Shown here: positions 1 through 7,318 of the stretch, piece by piece | How positions within the stretch are numbered: the first letter of the stretch is position 1 | Layout of the letters: each line of letters opens with the position of its first letter | From: Serratia quinivorans | GTDB lineage: Bacteria; Pseudomonadota; Gammaproteobacteria; Enterobacterales; Enterobacteriaceae | Reading direction: 5' to 3' | NCBI GenBank assembly: GCA_900457075.1 | Contig: UGYN01000002.1 | Location: 1,736,001 to 1,800,000 of the forward strand | Length of the DNA: 64,000 bases | The notes under the pieces: model-generated | The model's input: only the letters and a program-made list of their open reading frames with translations | Told to the model about the DNA's origin: nothing | The model's database searches: none | Made by a program: the position numbers and the translations under genes

Positions 1-570
1 TTCCTGCGTGTAGCCGCCCAGTGACAGCGCCACCACCACATCCTGCCGGCTCACCACCGCCGCCATCATGCGCACCAGCAAGCCATCACTTTGTGCCGTC
101 ACCGGCAACCCCAGACGAAACAGCCGATGCTGGATCTCTGCTGCGCAGAGGGTCGAGCCGCCGCCCATACCCATCGCCACAATTTGTCGTGCACCACTGA
201 GTAACTCCACCGCCTTGGCCAGCGCTGCGTCATCGAGGCTCCGCCGATTTATATTCAGGACATTGATGATGCTTTCATAAATCCCCTGAATTCCTTCGAG
301 GTCCGGCTCTTCGTGAATAAAGCGTTGCCCCACCGCCAGCGACTGCGCCAGCTTGACCTTAAGGTCACGCACGTCCCGGCAGCCCAGCGCTTTGGCGAAA
401 CGAGTGATCGAAGCCTGGCTAACGTTAGCCTGCCGGGCCAATTCGGCAATCGGCAGGGCAGTCACCGCCTCCGCATCATCCAGAATGAATTGTGCGATGC
501 GTTTTTCGGCGCTGCTCAGCTCGATAAAACGCTCCGTAATGCGCGAGATAATGTCGATTTCAACACCCAT
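1..570 (-). CDS. MurR/RpiR-family transcriptional regulator, partial (C-terminus off the window)
   Basis: The first 190 codons are present and the gene runs off the left edge. Residues 1-75 form the RpiR-type helix-turn-helix, seen in AELARQANVSQASITRFAK. A sugar-isomerase (SIS) domain begins at about residue 115 with VAMGMGGGSTLCAAE. The family binds DNA and senses phosphorylated sugars or related metabolites. The gene diverges from the deaminase-like gene at 764 across about 190 AT-rich bases, so it probably controls that gene and the transporter behind it; this is inferred from position only. The ATG at 570-568 is the first start ahead of the conserved helix-turn-helix. The ligand cannot be told from the sequence. 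Confidence 0.85.
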   Translation of the reverse strand, partial: MGVEIDIISRITERFIELSSAEKRIAQFILDDAEAVTALPIAELARQANVSQASITRFAKALGCRDVRDLKVKLAQSLAVGQRFIHEEPDLEGIQGIYESIINVLNINRRSLDDAALAKAVELLSGARQIVAMGMGGGSTLCAAEIQHRLFRLGLPVTAQSDGLLVRMMAAVVSRQDVVVALSLGGYTQE

Positions 571-763
571 CGCCTGACCTCATAGTGGTTAAATTTTGTC
601 ATTTACAATGCAAGAAAACAGTGGAAGACTACACAAAAAACAGTTCTAAAAATGATACTTTGTACCCAACTCAAGATAATAAATATTTAAAAATCATTTA
701 AATCAATAATTTTAGTCACGATACTCATTTTAAAAAAAGATAGAGCACCTAAAGGATAATGTT

Positions 764-2005
764 ATGAAATACCAAACAGATTTCACCGTTACCCACAAAG
801 CCGCCGTGATGCACAGCACCCCGAACGGCCCGGCGAACCTGCTCAATGAAGATGTCTGCCTGCCGGCTGCCGCCATCAAGCGCAGCAGCCTGGAAAATAA
901 TATTGCCTGGATGCAAAACTATGCCGATGCGCGCGGCGTCTCTTTAGCCCCGCACGGTAAAACCACCATGACGCCGTGGATTTTCCAGCGTCAGGTAGCG
1001 CAGGGTGCCTGGGCAATTGGCGTCGGCTCCGCCTGGCAGGCCAAGGTGGCCATGGAAGCCGGCGTGCCTCGGGTGCTGATGGCAAACCAACTGGTCGGCA
1101 AGGCCAATATGCAACTGATCGCCGAACTCAAGGCGCAGCATCCCGCTAGCGGTTTCTTTTGCTGTATCGACAGCCTGAGCAATGCGCAAACCCTCGCGGC
1201 ATTTTTCAGCCAGCGCGGGCAAACGCTGGATGTGTTGGTGGAATTGGGCGTCCCCGGCGGGCGCTGCGGTTGCCGCAGCGTGGCGCAGGCAGAACGGCTG
1301 GCGCAGGAGATAGCCGCACTGCCGGGTTTGCGTCTGCAAGGTATCGAACTGTATGAAGGCGTGATGCACGGCGACGACGCCCAGAGCAAAATCGAACAAT
1401 TCCTGCGTGAAGCCGCCGGTCTGCTGCGCAGGCTACACCAGCAAGGCTTGTTGAACGCTGAACAAGCGATCCTGACCGGTGCCGGTTCCTCCTGGTATGA
1501 CGTGGTTTGCAACATCTGGAGTGAAGAGGCGCTGCCGGCAAACTGTCGCGTAGTGATCCGCCCCGGCTGCTACATCACCCACGACCAGGGAATTTACCAG
1601 GACGCGCAAAATGCGGTGCTGGCCCGTGACAGCTACGCCTGCGATTTGGCGGGTGAATTAATCTCGGCATTGGAACTGGTGGCGCTGGTGCAGTCGGTGC
1701 CTGAGCCGGGCCGGGTTATCGTCAACTTCGGCAAACGAGATGCCGCCTTCGACGCCGGCCTGCCGCAACCAGTCGCCCATTACCGCAATGGGGTCCGCCA
1801 GCAGAGCGACACACAGCACCTGATTACCCATGGCATCATGGATCAGCATGCCATGTTAAGCTGCCCGGCAGAGTTCCCGGTGCAGGTCGGTGATATTCTG
1901 GTGTTCGCCACTTCTCACCCGTGCCTGACCTTTGATAAATGGAAAACGCTGTTTTTGATTGACGATAATTACAACGTTATAGAAACCATTGAGACGTTTT
2001 TCTGA
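764..2005 (+). CDS. PLP-dependent amino acid deaminase, D-serine dehydratase/D-threonine aldolase-like
   Basis: This is a 413-residue fold-type III PLP enzyme with an alanine-racemase-like barrel. The sequence APHGKTTMTP holds the expected PLP lysine, K66. Near the C-terminus SHPCLTFDKW supplies the His385-x-Cys387 pair that binds zinc in eukaryotic-type D-serine dehydratases. The family deaminates or cleaves D-amino acids in the cytoplasm; the exact substrate here is not readable. An AAAGGA ribosome-binding site precedes the ATG. The stop lies 19 bp before an ABC ATPase gene with no visible promoter between them, so the two may share a transcript. A divergent RpiR-type regulator sits upstream. 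Confidence 0.85.
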   Translation: MKYQTDFTVTHKAAVMHSTPNGPANLLNEDVCLPAAAIKRSSLENNIAWMQNYADARGVSLAPHGKTTMTPWIFQRQVAQGAWAIGVGSAWQAKVAMEAGVPRVLMANQLVGKANMQLIAELKAQHPASGFFCCIDSLSNAQTLAAFFSQRGQTLDVLVELGVPGGRCGCRSVAQAERLAQEIAALPGLRLQGIELYEGVMHGDDAQSKIEQFLREAAGLLRRLHQQGLLNAEQAILTGAGSSWYDVVCNIWSEEALPANCRVVIRPGCYITHDQGIYQDAQNAVLARDSYACDLAGELISALELVALVQSVPEPGRVIVNFGKRDAAFDAGLPQPVAHYRNGVRQQSDTQHLITHGIMDQHAMLSCPAEFPVQVGDILVFATSHPCLTFDKWKTLFLIDDNYNVIETIETFF

Positions 2006-2024
2006 TAACGGAAAAGGATACCTG

Positions 2025-2822
2025 ATGAATAACCTGCCCACCGACCGTCTTTTATCGGTGCAGAATCTTTCCCTGGCGAGCCCTGGGAAAGTCCCACGAA
2101 TTAATCGGGTCACCTTTACCCTTCAGCAAGATGAGTCCGTCACCATTATCGGTCCAAACGGCAGTGGAAAATCCACGCTATTACGGCTAATTACCGGTGA
2201 GCTAAAACCGAGTGAAGGTGAGATTCTCTTTCAGGGAACGCCCTTATCGGCCATCAAACCCCAGCAGCGCGCCCGTTCCATCGCCTTACTTAGCCAACAC
2301 GATAATGCAGATTTACGGCTTAAAGTTAATGAGTACGTGGCCCTGGGACGCCTGCCCTGGCAGGCCGATCGCGTGCCATCCGAGCACCAACGCATAATTG
2401 CACAAGCGATGGATGACGTAGGTATCCGCCATCTGCAACATCTTCCGTTGGCCAGGCTTTCGGGGGGCGAACGTCAACGTGCCGGGTTTGCCCGGGTACT
2501 GGCGCAGCAGCCGGTGTTGTTATTACTTGATGAGCCGACCAATCATCTCGATCCCCTGGCCCGGCACCAACTGCTGTCACTGATCCATCAAAAAAAGATA
2601 GCCAGCTTGAAAGTGCTGCATGATCTTGAGTTGGTCCAACCATTTTCCGACCAGGTCATCATGATGCATCAAGGGAAAATCCTTTGTTATGGGCCCCCCG
2701 ATGCGGTGCTGGAGTCAGCGCACCTGCAACAGGTATTTGGTATGAAATCGCTGCAAGCCCGCCATCCGCTAACTGGCGAAGCCCTGCGCTTTTTCGAGGC
2801 GTTGCCGACATCACCCTGCTGA
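2025..2822 (+). CDS. ABC transporter ATP-binding protein, FecE/siderophore-importer type
   Basis: The 265-residue ATPase shows Walker A (GPNGSGKST), the Q-loop region (LLSQHD), the signature LSGGERQRAGFARVL, Walker B (LLLLDEPTNHLD) and a switch histidine in VLHDLELV. It fits the subfamily that powers iron-siderophore, haem and cobalamin importers at the inner membrane. I chose the ATG at 2025 because GAAAAGGA lies about 8 bases upstream; an upstream in-frame ATG at 1989 overlaps the deaminase and lacks such a site. A binding protein and a FecCD permease follow, completing an importer. The cargo is not determined by sequence. Confidence 0.9.
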   Translation: MNNLPTDRLLSVQNLSLASPGKVPRINRVTFTLQQDESVTIIGPNGSGKSTLLRLITGELKPSEGEILFQGTPLSAIKPQQRARSIALLSQHDNADLRLKVNEYVALGRLPWQADRVPSEHQRIIAQAMDDVGIRHLQHLPLARLSGGERQRAGFARVLAQQPVLLLLDEPTNHLDPLARHQLLSLIHQKKIASLKVLHDLELVQPFSDQVIMMHQGKILCYGPPDAVLESAHLQQVFGMKSLQARHPLTGEALRFFEALPTSPC

Positions 2823-2943
2823 AATTCATCCCAATCGACGGTTGTTTGATCTAACTACATTTGTCATACGAATTATTCAGGTATGTTGCCCCGGTTCCCA
2901 ATGAGCCGGGTTACTGACTCCGGTTTATCAATCTGGAGTCGAT
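2823..2943 (+). other. Intergenic spacer before the binding-protein gene, with a short hairpin
   Basis: The spacer holds an imperfect inverted repeat, CCCGGTTCCCAATGAGCCGGG, at about 2889-2908. No convincing Fur box, cobalamin riboswitch motif or strong promoter was found. TTGTCA at about 2861 resembles a -35 element but has no good -10 partner. The hairpin could shape mRNA stability between the ATPase and the more abundant binding protein; that is inference. Confidence 0.3.
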
Positions 2944-3900
2944 GTGAAAAAGTTAATCCTCGCCGCCTTGCTGGCATTAGCCTCAGAAAGCGTCGCAGCC
3001 TCTGGTTTTCCTGTCACCGTAGACAACTGCGGTCAGCCACTGACCTTTGTCCAGGCCCCGCAACGGGTGGTTATCCAGGACATTAATATGTCGCAAATGG
3101 CATTTGCCCTGCAGCTACAGCCTGCCATGGTTGGCGTGACCGGTATTTCCGGCTGGTATAAAAATATCCCTGAGTTTACGCAACAGCGGGGAACCATCCC
3201 TGAGCTGGCACCGAAATACCCGACTGTCGAAAATCTTCTCGCCGTTAATCCTGACCTGTTTTTCGCTGGCTGGAACTATGGCCTGCGCGGTGACGTCACC
3301 CCGCAGGCGCTGGCGAAATTTAATATCAAAACGCTGATACTGAGCGAAAGCTGCATCCACGTAGACAGTCATCGCCCACGCGCCAGCCTGGATTTGTTGT
3401 ATGACGACATGATAAGACTCGGCAAAGTCTTCGGCAAACAGGAACAGGCGGAAACGCTGGTCAGTGGCTGGAAGCAGCAAGTGACCGATATCCATCGAAA
3501 AATTGCGACGCAAAAGCCGATAAAGGTGTTTCTTTATGATTCCGGCGAAGACAAGCCCTACACCAGCGGGGCTTACGCGATGCCGACGGCAATTATTGAA
3601 GCCGCCGGGGCGAAGAATGTAATGGATAGCCTGAACACCAGTTGGGCAACCACCAACTGGGAAAGTGTCGCGGCGGCAGAGCCTGAATTTATCATTCTGG
3701 TGGATTACCAGGCAGAGACGACCGACGATACCGACCAAAGGCAGCTTTTCCTTGAACAGCACCCATTGATGAAACACACCCGGGCAGTGCTCCATCATCG
3801 TTATTTGAAATTGAAATATCAGGAGCTGACGCCGGGGCCGGTCAATATTGATGCCATCCACAAACTGGCGCACGCCCTTTACCCCGCAGCCTTTACCTAA
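2944..3900 (+). CDS. Periplasmic binding protein of an iron-siderophore/cobalamin-type ABC importer
   Basis: This 318-residue protein begins with a signal peptide (MKKLILAALLALASESVAA), with probable cleavage after SVAA. The mature part has the two-lobed type III binding-protein layout, with PQRVVI near the start and VENLLAVNPDLFFAG in the first lobe. The start is GTG, placed so the signal peptide is intact. The protein would capture cargo in the periplasm and pass it to the permease at 3900, whose ATG overlaps this stop by one base. There is no TonB-dependent receptor nearby, so the outer-membrane step must be encoded elsewhere. Confidence 0.85.
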   Translation: MKKLILAALLALASESVAASGFPVTVDNCGQPLTFVQAPQRVVIQDINMSQMAFALQLQPAMVGVTGISGWYKNIPEFTQQRGTIPELAPKYPTVENLLAVNPDLFFAGWNYGLRGDVTPQALAKFNIKTLILSESCIHVDSHRPRASLDLLYDDMIRLGKVFGKQEQAETLVSGWKQQVTDIHRKIATQKPIKVFLYDSGEDKPYTSGAYAMPTAIIEAAGAKNVMDSLNTSWATTNWESVAAAEPEFIILVDYQAETTDDTDQRQLFLEQHPLMKHTRAVLHHRYLKLKYQELTPGPVNIDAIHKLAHALYPAAFT

Positions 3901-4904
3901 TGTCGGAAAAAATGCGTTTCAGGCTGGCATGGACAGTCGCCCCACTGTTGCTGGCAGGGTTGATGTTCGCCAATGTCGCACAAGGCAGCGTGTCGCTCTC
4001 TTTCTCTCAGGTGGTGACCGCACTGGGTATCACCCCTGGCGAAGTGCCGCCGATGATTAAAAGTATTGTGCTGGATCTGCGGCTGCCCCGCACGCTGCTG
4101 GGATTACTGGCCGGTGCCGGGCTGGCGCTGGTCGGGGCGCTATTACAAACCACCACCCGCAATGACCTGGCCGATCCTTTTCTGTTCGGCCTTTCCTCCG
4201 GTGCCTCTGCCGGCGTGGTCATGGTGATTACCCGCCTCGGTAATAGCCTCGGGGCCTGGGCCTTACCGGTGTCTTCTTTTGTCGGTGGGATACTCTCCGC
4301 GGCGGTGGTGATGATTATTTTTATGACTCAATCGCAGAAAGGCACCGATAAACTGATTATCTGTGGCCTGGCGGTCTCTTTTTTATTCGGGGCCTTCACC
4401 AATTATCTGGTGTTTTCCGGCGATCAACGCACCGCCAGCAGCGTGCTGTTCTGGACGCTGGGCGGGCTGGGGCTGGCGCGTTGGGACAATTTGATTTTTG
4501 CCTTGCTGGCGCTACTGATATTGGTGGCATTGATTGCCTTGCGCTGGCGATCACTGGATGGCTTGCTGGCGGGCGAACAGACAGCAGGCACCCTGGGCAT
4601 CAACACCAGCCGCTTACGCACCGAAGTTTTTCTGTGCTGTTCGCTGGCGACCGCGTTACTGGTGGCATTAACCGGGGTGATTGGGTTTGTCGGTTTAATG
4701 GTTCCCCACCTGGCTCGCCCCTTTACCGGCGTACGTCACCGGCGTCTGCTGCCGTTGGTTGGCGTATTGGGTGCGGTACTGCTCTCTGCCGGTGACCTGC
4801 TCAGCCGGGTCATTACCGCGCCACAGGAACTGCCTATCGGCATTATTACTGCCGGTCTTGGCGGTATTTTCGTGCTGGCCATTTTGCTACGACGAACCCA
4901 GTGA
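3900..4904 (+). CDS. FecCD-family ABC transporter permease
   Basis: The 334-residue permease has about nine or ten hydrophobic segments. It carries family marks: [20 protein letters not shown], the [12 protein letters not shown] stretch, and near the C-terminus [16 protein letters not shown], the loop that contacts the ATPase. It would form a homodimeric channel in the inner membrane for an iron chelate, haem or cobalamin. The ATG overlaps the stop of the binding-protein gene, so the two are likely translationally coupled. Only one permease gene is present, consistent with a BtuC-like homodimer. Confidence 0.9.
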   Translation: MSEKMRFRLAWTVAPLLLAGLMFANVAQGSVSLSFSQVVTALGITPGEVPPMIKSIVLDLRLPRTLLGLLAGAGLALVGALLQTTTRNDLADPFLFGLSSGASAGVVMVITRLGNSLGAWALPVSSFVGGILSAAVVMIIFMTQSQKGTDKLIICGLAVSFLFGAFTNYLVFSGDQRTASSVLFWTLGGLGLARWDNLIFALLALLILVALIALRWRSLDGLLAGEQTAGTLGINTSRLRTEVFLCCSLATALLVALTGVIGFVGLMVPHLARPFTGVRHRRLLPLVGVLGAVLLSAGDLLSRVITAPQELPIGIITAGLGGIFVLAILLRRTQ

Positions 4905-4981
4905 TCGCCAATTGATATGGCCTGTCTCTAAAGGCCACCAGCCAATCGATTGCGAAAGGGCAAAAAACGGCGTTTTAGCGC

Positions 4982-5009
4982 TTGCAGTGATCAAAAGCGC
5001 GAGTATAAT
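4982..5009 (+). promoter_or_regulatory. pyrBI operon promoter with slippage-type start
   Basis: TTGCAG (4982-4987) and TATAAT (5004-5009) are separated by 16 bp. The likely start, 7-8 bases downstream, is AATTTG at 5017-5022. E. coli pyrBI begins at the same sequence, where high UTP drives repeated U addition at the three T residues and aborts initiation. The start and the three T residues are seen here; UTP control is inferred from E. coli. Confidence 0.75.
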
Positions 5010-5034
5010 GCGCGACAATTTGCCAGGAGAAAGC

Positions 5035-5148
5035 ATGAAAAACGACGCTTGCTTTGTTAGCCACAACCGACAAAACCGACTGCCAAGCGGCAGCCAACTG
5101 CCGTTGTTTCTCCTGTTGCTAAACCGATCGTTTCAAGCCCCTCGTTGA
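5035..5148 (+). CDS. pyrL: PyrL, leader peptide of the pyrBI operon
   Basis: This 37-residue leader peptide is preceded by CCAGGAGA. Its codons run through the attenuator hairpin, and its stop lies in the 3' arm of that hairpin. In E. coli, low UTP makes RNA polymerase pause, the ribosome on pyrL catches up and blocks the terminator, and pyrBI is transcribed. A small hairpin, CTGCC-aagc-GGCAG at 5080-5093, could act as the pause site. The amino acid sequence differs from the E. coli peptide, as expected if position rather than sequence matters. Confidence 0.8.
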   Translation: MKNDACFVSHNRQNRLPSGSQLPLFLLLLNRSFQAPR

Positions 5149-5161
5149 GGGGCTTTTTTTT
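5136..5161 (+). terminator. pyrBI attenuator
   Basis: A perfect 8-bp stem, AGCCCCTC / GAGGGGCT, with a three-base GTT loop is followed by eight T residues. It overlaps the end of pyrL and precedes pyrB by about 50 bases, as in the known UTP-sensitive attenuator. Confidence 0.9.
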
Positions 5162-5207
5162 GCCTGAAAAGTCCCGCGCCACGGGCACGAGTCGAGGAGA
5201 GTGAAAA

Positions 5208-6143
5208 ATGGCCAACCCGCTGTATCACAAACATATCATCTCTATTAACGATCTCAGCCGCGAGGATCTGGAGCTGGTGCTGCGCACCGCCGCCAGCCTG
5301 AAAGCCAATCCACAACCCGAGCTGCTAAAGCACAAGGTGATCGCCAGTTGCTTCTTTGAAGCCTCTACCCGTACCCGTCTGTCGTTTGAAACCTCGATGC
5401 ACCGTCTGGGCGCTTCGGTCGTGGGCTTTGCCGACGGCAGCAATACCTCGCTCGGCAAGAAAGGCGAAACCCTGGCCGACACCATCTCAGTGATTGGTAC
5501 CTACGTAGATGCCATCGTGATGCGTCACCCGCAGGAAGGCGCGGCACGGTTGGCGACCGAGTTCTCCGGCGGCATTCCGGTGCTCAACGCCGGTGACGGT
5601 GCCAACCAGCACCCGACCCAGACGCTGCTCGACCTGTTCACCATTCAGGAAACCCAGGGCCGCCTGAACAACATCAATATCGCCATGGTCGGCGACCTGA
5701 AATACGGCCGCACCGTACACTCGCTGGCGCAGGCGCTGGCCAAGTTTGAAGGCAACCGCTTCTTCTTCATCGCCCCGGACGCGCTGGCGATGCCGGCCTA
5801 CATCCTGCAGATGCTGGAAGAGAAAGGCATTCAATACAGCCTGCACAGCAGCATTGAAGAAGTGGTGCCGGAGCTGGACATTCTCTACATGACCCGGGTG
5901 CAGAAAGAGCGCCTGGATCCTTCCGAATACGCCAACGTGAAGGCGCAGTTCGTACTGCGCGCGGCAGATCTGGCCGGGGCACGTGACAACCTCAAGGTGC
6001 TGCACCCGCTGCCGCGCATTGATGAGATCACCACCGACGTGGATAAAACGCCGTACGCCTACTACTTCCAGCAGGCGGGCAACGGTATTTTCGCCCGTCA
6101 GGCGCTGTTGGCGCTGGTATTAAACGCAGATTTGGCTCTTTAA
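5208..6143 (+). CDS. pyrB: Aspartate carbamoyltransferase catalytic subunit
   Basis: The 311-residue protein joins carbamoyl phosphate and aspartate to give carbamoyl aspartate, the committed step of pyrimidine synthesis. It is close to the E. coli PyrB sequence along its whole length. [10 protein letters not shown] binds carbamoyl phosphate, [10 protein letters not shown] and the late HPLPR loop form the active site, and the ending [15 protein letters not shown] is typical. GAGGAGAG precedes the ATG. Catalytic trimers assemble with PyrI dimers encoded 12 bp downstream. Expression is set by the attenuator upstream. Confidence 0.98.
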   Translation: MANPLYHKHIISINDLSREDLELVLRTAASLKANPQPELLKHKVIASCFFEASTRTRLSFETSMHRLGASVVGFADGSNTSLGKKGETLADTISVIGTYVDAIVMRHPQEGAARLATEFSGGIPVLNAGDGANQHPTQTLLDLFTIQETQGRLNNINIAMVGDLKYGRTVHSLAQALAKFEGNRFFFIAPDALAMPAYILQMLEEKGIQYSLHSSIEEVVPELDILYMTRVQKERLDPSEYANVKAQFVLRAADLAGARDNLKVLHPLPRIDEITTDVDKTPYAYYFQQAGNGIFARQALLALVLNADLAL

Positions 6144-6155
6144 GGGGGAACCGTC

Positions 6156-6620
6156 ATGACTCACGATAACAAACTGCAGGTTGAAGCGATCAAGTGCGGT
6201 ACGGTGATTGACCATATTCCGGCGCAGATAGGTTTTAAGCTGCTGACGCTGTTCAAGCTGACCGCCACCGACCAGCGCATTACCATCGGCCTGAACCTGC
6301 CTTCAGGCGAACTGGGCCGCAAAGACCTGATCAAAATCGAGAACACTTTCCTGACCGAACAGCAGGCCAACCAACTGGCGATGTATGCGCCCAAAGCCAC
6401 GGTCAACCGTATCGACAATTACGAAGTGGTGCGCAAACTGACCCTCAGCCTGCCGGACCATATCGACGGCGTGCTGACCTGCCCGAACAGCAACTGCATC
6501 AGCCGCAGTGAGCCGGTGTCCTCCAGCTTTAGCGTGAAATCCCGCGACGGCGACGTACATCTGAAATGCCGCTACTGCGAGAAAGAGTTCGAACATCAGG
6601 TGGTGTTGCAGGCAGACTGA
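6156..6620 (+). CDS. pyrI: Aspartate carbamoyltransferase regulatory subunit
   Basis: This 154-residue protein binds ATP, CTP and UTP and tunes PyrB allosterically. The N-terminal nucleotide-binding domain contains [20 protein letters not shown]. The C-terminal zinc domain keeps four cysteines, in CPNSNC and CRYC, that hold the interface with the catalytic chain. It lies 12 bp after pyrB in the same operon. Length and sequence match the enterobacterial family. Confidence 0.98.
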   Translation: MTHDNKLQVEAIKCGTVIDHIPAQIGFKLLTLFKLTATDQRITIGLNLPSGELGRKDLIKIENTFLTEQQANQLAMYAPKATVNRIDNYEVVRKLTLSLPDHIDGVLTCPNSNCISRSEPVSSSFSVKSRDGDVHLKCRYCEKEFEHQVVLQAD

Positions 6621-6632
6621 GTCTGCGGTTTT

Positions 6633-6664
6633 CGCCGGGAGACGGCGCTGTTATTCTCCCGGCG
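6633..6664 (+). terminator. Probable pyrBI terminator hairpin
   Basis: A perfect 10-bp stem, CGCCGGGAGA / TCTCCCGGCG, begins 13 bases after pyrI. There is no clear T-run after it, so it may act as a 3' protective hairpin rather than a strong intrinsic terminator. Confidence 0.5.
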
Positions 6665-6676
6665 ACGCCCTATAAT
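6648..6676 (+). promoter_or_regulatory. Putative ridA promoter
   Basis: A perfect TATAAT at 6671-6676 has CTGTTA at 6648-6653, 17 bp upstream, as a weak -35. It overlaps the 3' arm of the hairpin after pyrI and would give ridA its own transcript. Confidence 0.5.
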
Positions 6677-6718
6677 GGGGTTTCTGGATAGAACAACCCT
6701 CGATTATCAGGAGAAAAA

Positions 6719-7105
6719 ATGTCACGTAACATTAGCACTGAACTCGCCCCGGCAGCCATTGGTCCTTACGTGCAGGGCGTTGATCTGGGCAGCATGATCA
6801 TCACTTCCGGTCAGATCCCGGTCGATCCTAAAACCGGCGCCGTTGCCGACGACGTGGCCGCTCAGGCACGCCAGTCACTGGAAAACGTTAAAGCGATCGT
6901 TGAAGCTGCCGGCCTGAAAGTCGCCGACATCGTGAAAACCACGGTGTTCGTCAAAGACCTGAACGATTTCGCCACCGTTAACGCCGCTTATGAAAGCTTC
7001 TTCACCGAGCACAACGCGCCGTTCCCGGCCCGTTCTTGCGTCGAAGTGGCCCGTCTGCCAAAAGACGTGAAAATCGAAATCGAAGCCATCGCCGTTCGTC
7101 GTTAA
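6719..7105 (+). CDS. ridA: RidA, 2-iminobutanoate/2-iminopropanoate deaminase
   Basis: This 128-residue cytoplasmic protein hydrolyses reactive enamine/imine intermediates released by PLP enzymes such as threonine dehydratase. Family features include APAAIGPYVQ near the N-terminus, the SGQIP strand and FPARSCVEVARLPKDV with the substrate-binding arginine. It follows pyrI as yjgF does in E. coli, and CAGGAGAAAA precedes its ATG. A hairpin terminator follows. Confidence 0.97.
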   Translation: MSRNISTELAPAAIGPYVQGVDLGSMIITSGQIPVDPKTGAVADDVAAQARQSLENVKAIVEAAGLKVADIVKTTVFVKDLNDFATVNAAYESFFTEHNAPFPARSCVEVARLPKDVKIEIEAIAVRR

Positions 7106-7127
7106 TTCCACGACCGCGCACGCGCCC

Positions 7128-7156
7128 AACGGTCAGCCATCGGCTGGCCGTTTTTA
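7128..7156 (+). terminator. Rho-independent terminator after ridA
   Basis: ACGGTCAGCC-atc-GGCTGGCCGT followed by TTTTTAT is a clear stem-loop with a T-run, 24 bases after the ridA stop. Confidence 0.85.
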
Positions 7157-7318
7157 TTTCAGGAAAATTATTATTCCAGTTATTTTATAAAGATAACCTC
7201 ACTTTCAACACATTTACATTCCCACAATAAAAATGCATCTATAATTATTTTTCACCCGGCCGGGACATGACTCTTTGCAGTTTGTTAATCAGACTAATAA
7301 TCTCAGGAGAATAACCCC
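7157..7318 (+). promoter_or_regulatory. AT-rich leader region of the A-T-R gene
   Basis: This short spacer is markedly AT-rich compared with the genes on both sides, up to about 7250. CAGGAGAA at 7302-7309 is the ribosome-binding site for the next gene. The base composition suggests that the accessory block after ridA begins here; that is inference. Confidence 0.35.

Noticed and set aside
2823..2943. Cobalamin riboswitch or Fur box before the binding-protein gene
   Set aside because: Neither the B12-box core nor a GATAATGAT-type Fur repeat is present; only a simple hairpin is seen.
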